Part shown: positions 5,583-5,686 of the stretch, piece by piece
Layout of the letters: every line of letters begins with the position of its first letter
How positions within the stretch are numbered: the stretch's first letter is position 1
Translations under genes and position numbers: made by a program
Notes under the pieces: generated by a model
What the model was told of the DNA's origin: nothing
Database searches by the model: none
What the model saw: only the letters and a program-made list of their open reading frames with translations
NCBI GenBank assembly: GCA_030024065.1
Contig: JASEIE010000255.1
Coordinates: forward strand, 1 to 5,686
DNA: 5,686 nt
DNA from: Thermodesulfobacteriota bacterium
Lineage (GTDB): Bacteria; Desulfobacterota; BSN033; UBA1163
Direction: 5' to 3'

Positions 5583-5610
5583 ATTATAACTTCCTTTTTT
5601 GGTTTGTCAA
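5583..5610 (-). promoter_or_regulatory. Sigma70-type promoter of the regulator operon
   Basis: On the minus strand, a perfect TTGACA (5610-5605), a 16-bp spacer and a perfect TATAAT (5588-5583), with an A-rich tract just upstream (5613-5619). Transcription should start near 5576, about 85 bases before the regulator ATG. The same arrangement, with an identical spacer length, is found at 2365-2392. Confidence 0.87.
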
Positions 5611-5686
5611 GCATTTTTTTGGAAAATATCATAATCCCTCAGTTATGGGGCGACCGACTGTTACCGTAACCTGTAACTCAGCCCTT

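Noticed and set aside
5661..5681. Beginning of another heptamer array at the right edge (ttaccgt, aacctgt, aactcag)
   Set aside because: Only three loose units before the window ends; suggestive but not enough to call.

Overview
The window is a compact polyamine-biosynthesis locus. All intact genes lie on the minus strand, in transcription order: XRE-cupin regulator (5492-4956), carboxy(nor)spermidine dehydrogenase (4789-3596), carboxynorspermidine decarboxylase nspC (3587-2454), pyruvoyl-dependent arginine decarboxylase (2047-1580) and agmatinase speB (1435-578). Together they would take arginine to agmatine, then putrescine, then carboxyspermidine (by reductive condensation with aspartate semialdehyde), then spermidine, without S-adenosylmethionine. 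Gene content, sigma70-type promoters and heptameric intergenic repeats fit an uncultured bacterium of the Desulfobacterota/'Deltaproteobacteria' type. That assignment is inference and not firm.

The most interesting layer is the set of gene relics between the intact genes. Just upstream of the dehydrogenase, about 20 codons (4869-4810) read like the N-terminus of bacterial S-adenosylmethionine decarboxylase (SpeD/SpeH) and then stop. Just upstream of the arginine decarboxylase there is a decayed second copy of the regulator's N-terminus (2272-2156) with an in-frame stop. The two genes between these scars are visibly more AT-rich than their neighbours. The picture suggests that an ancestral AdoMet-dependent aminopropyl-transfer segment was replaced by the carboxyspermidine route.

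Both the intact regulator and its relic are preceded by closely matching control regions: a perfect TTGACA-16 bp-TATAAT promoter, then an 18-bp AT-rich palindrome at the expected transcription start, then two tandem 36-bp units. The second copy has kept its control region while its reading frame has died. It therefore probably serves as a separate, still-regulated promoter for the arginine decarboxylase-speB pair.

The intergenic DNA also holds two sets of 7-bp repeats. One is a large converging inverted pair between the arginine decarboxylase gene and speB (1449-1573); the other is short (4886-4920). Positions 1-577 have no recognisable gene but contain a GC-rich stretch with several nested hairpins (42-167) and a long near-perfect hairpin (300-332). 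No tRNA, rRNA, IS element or CRISPR array was seen.
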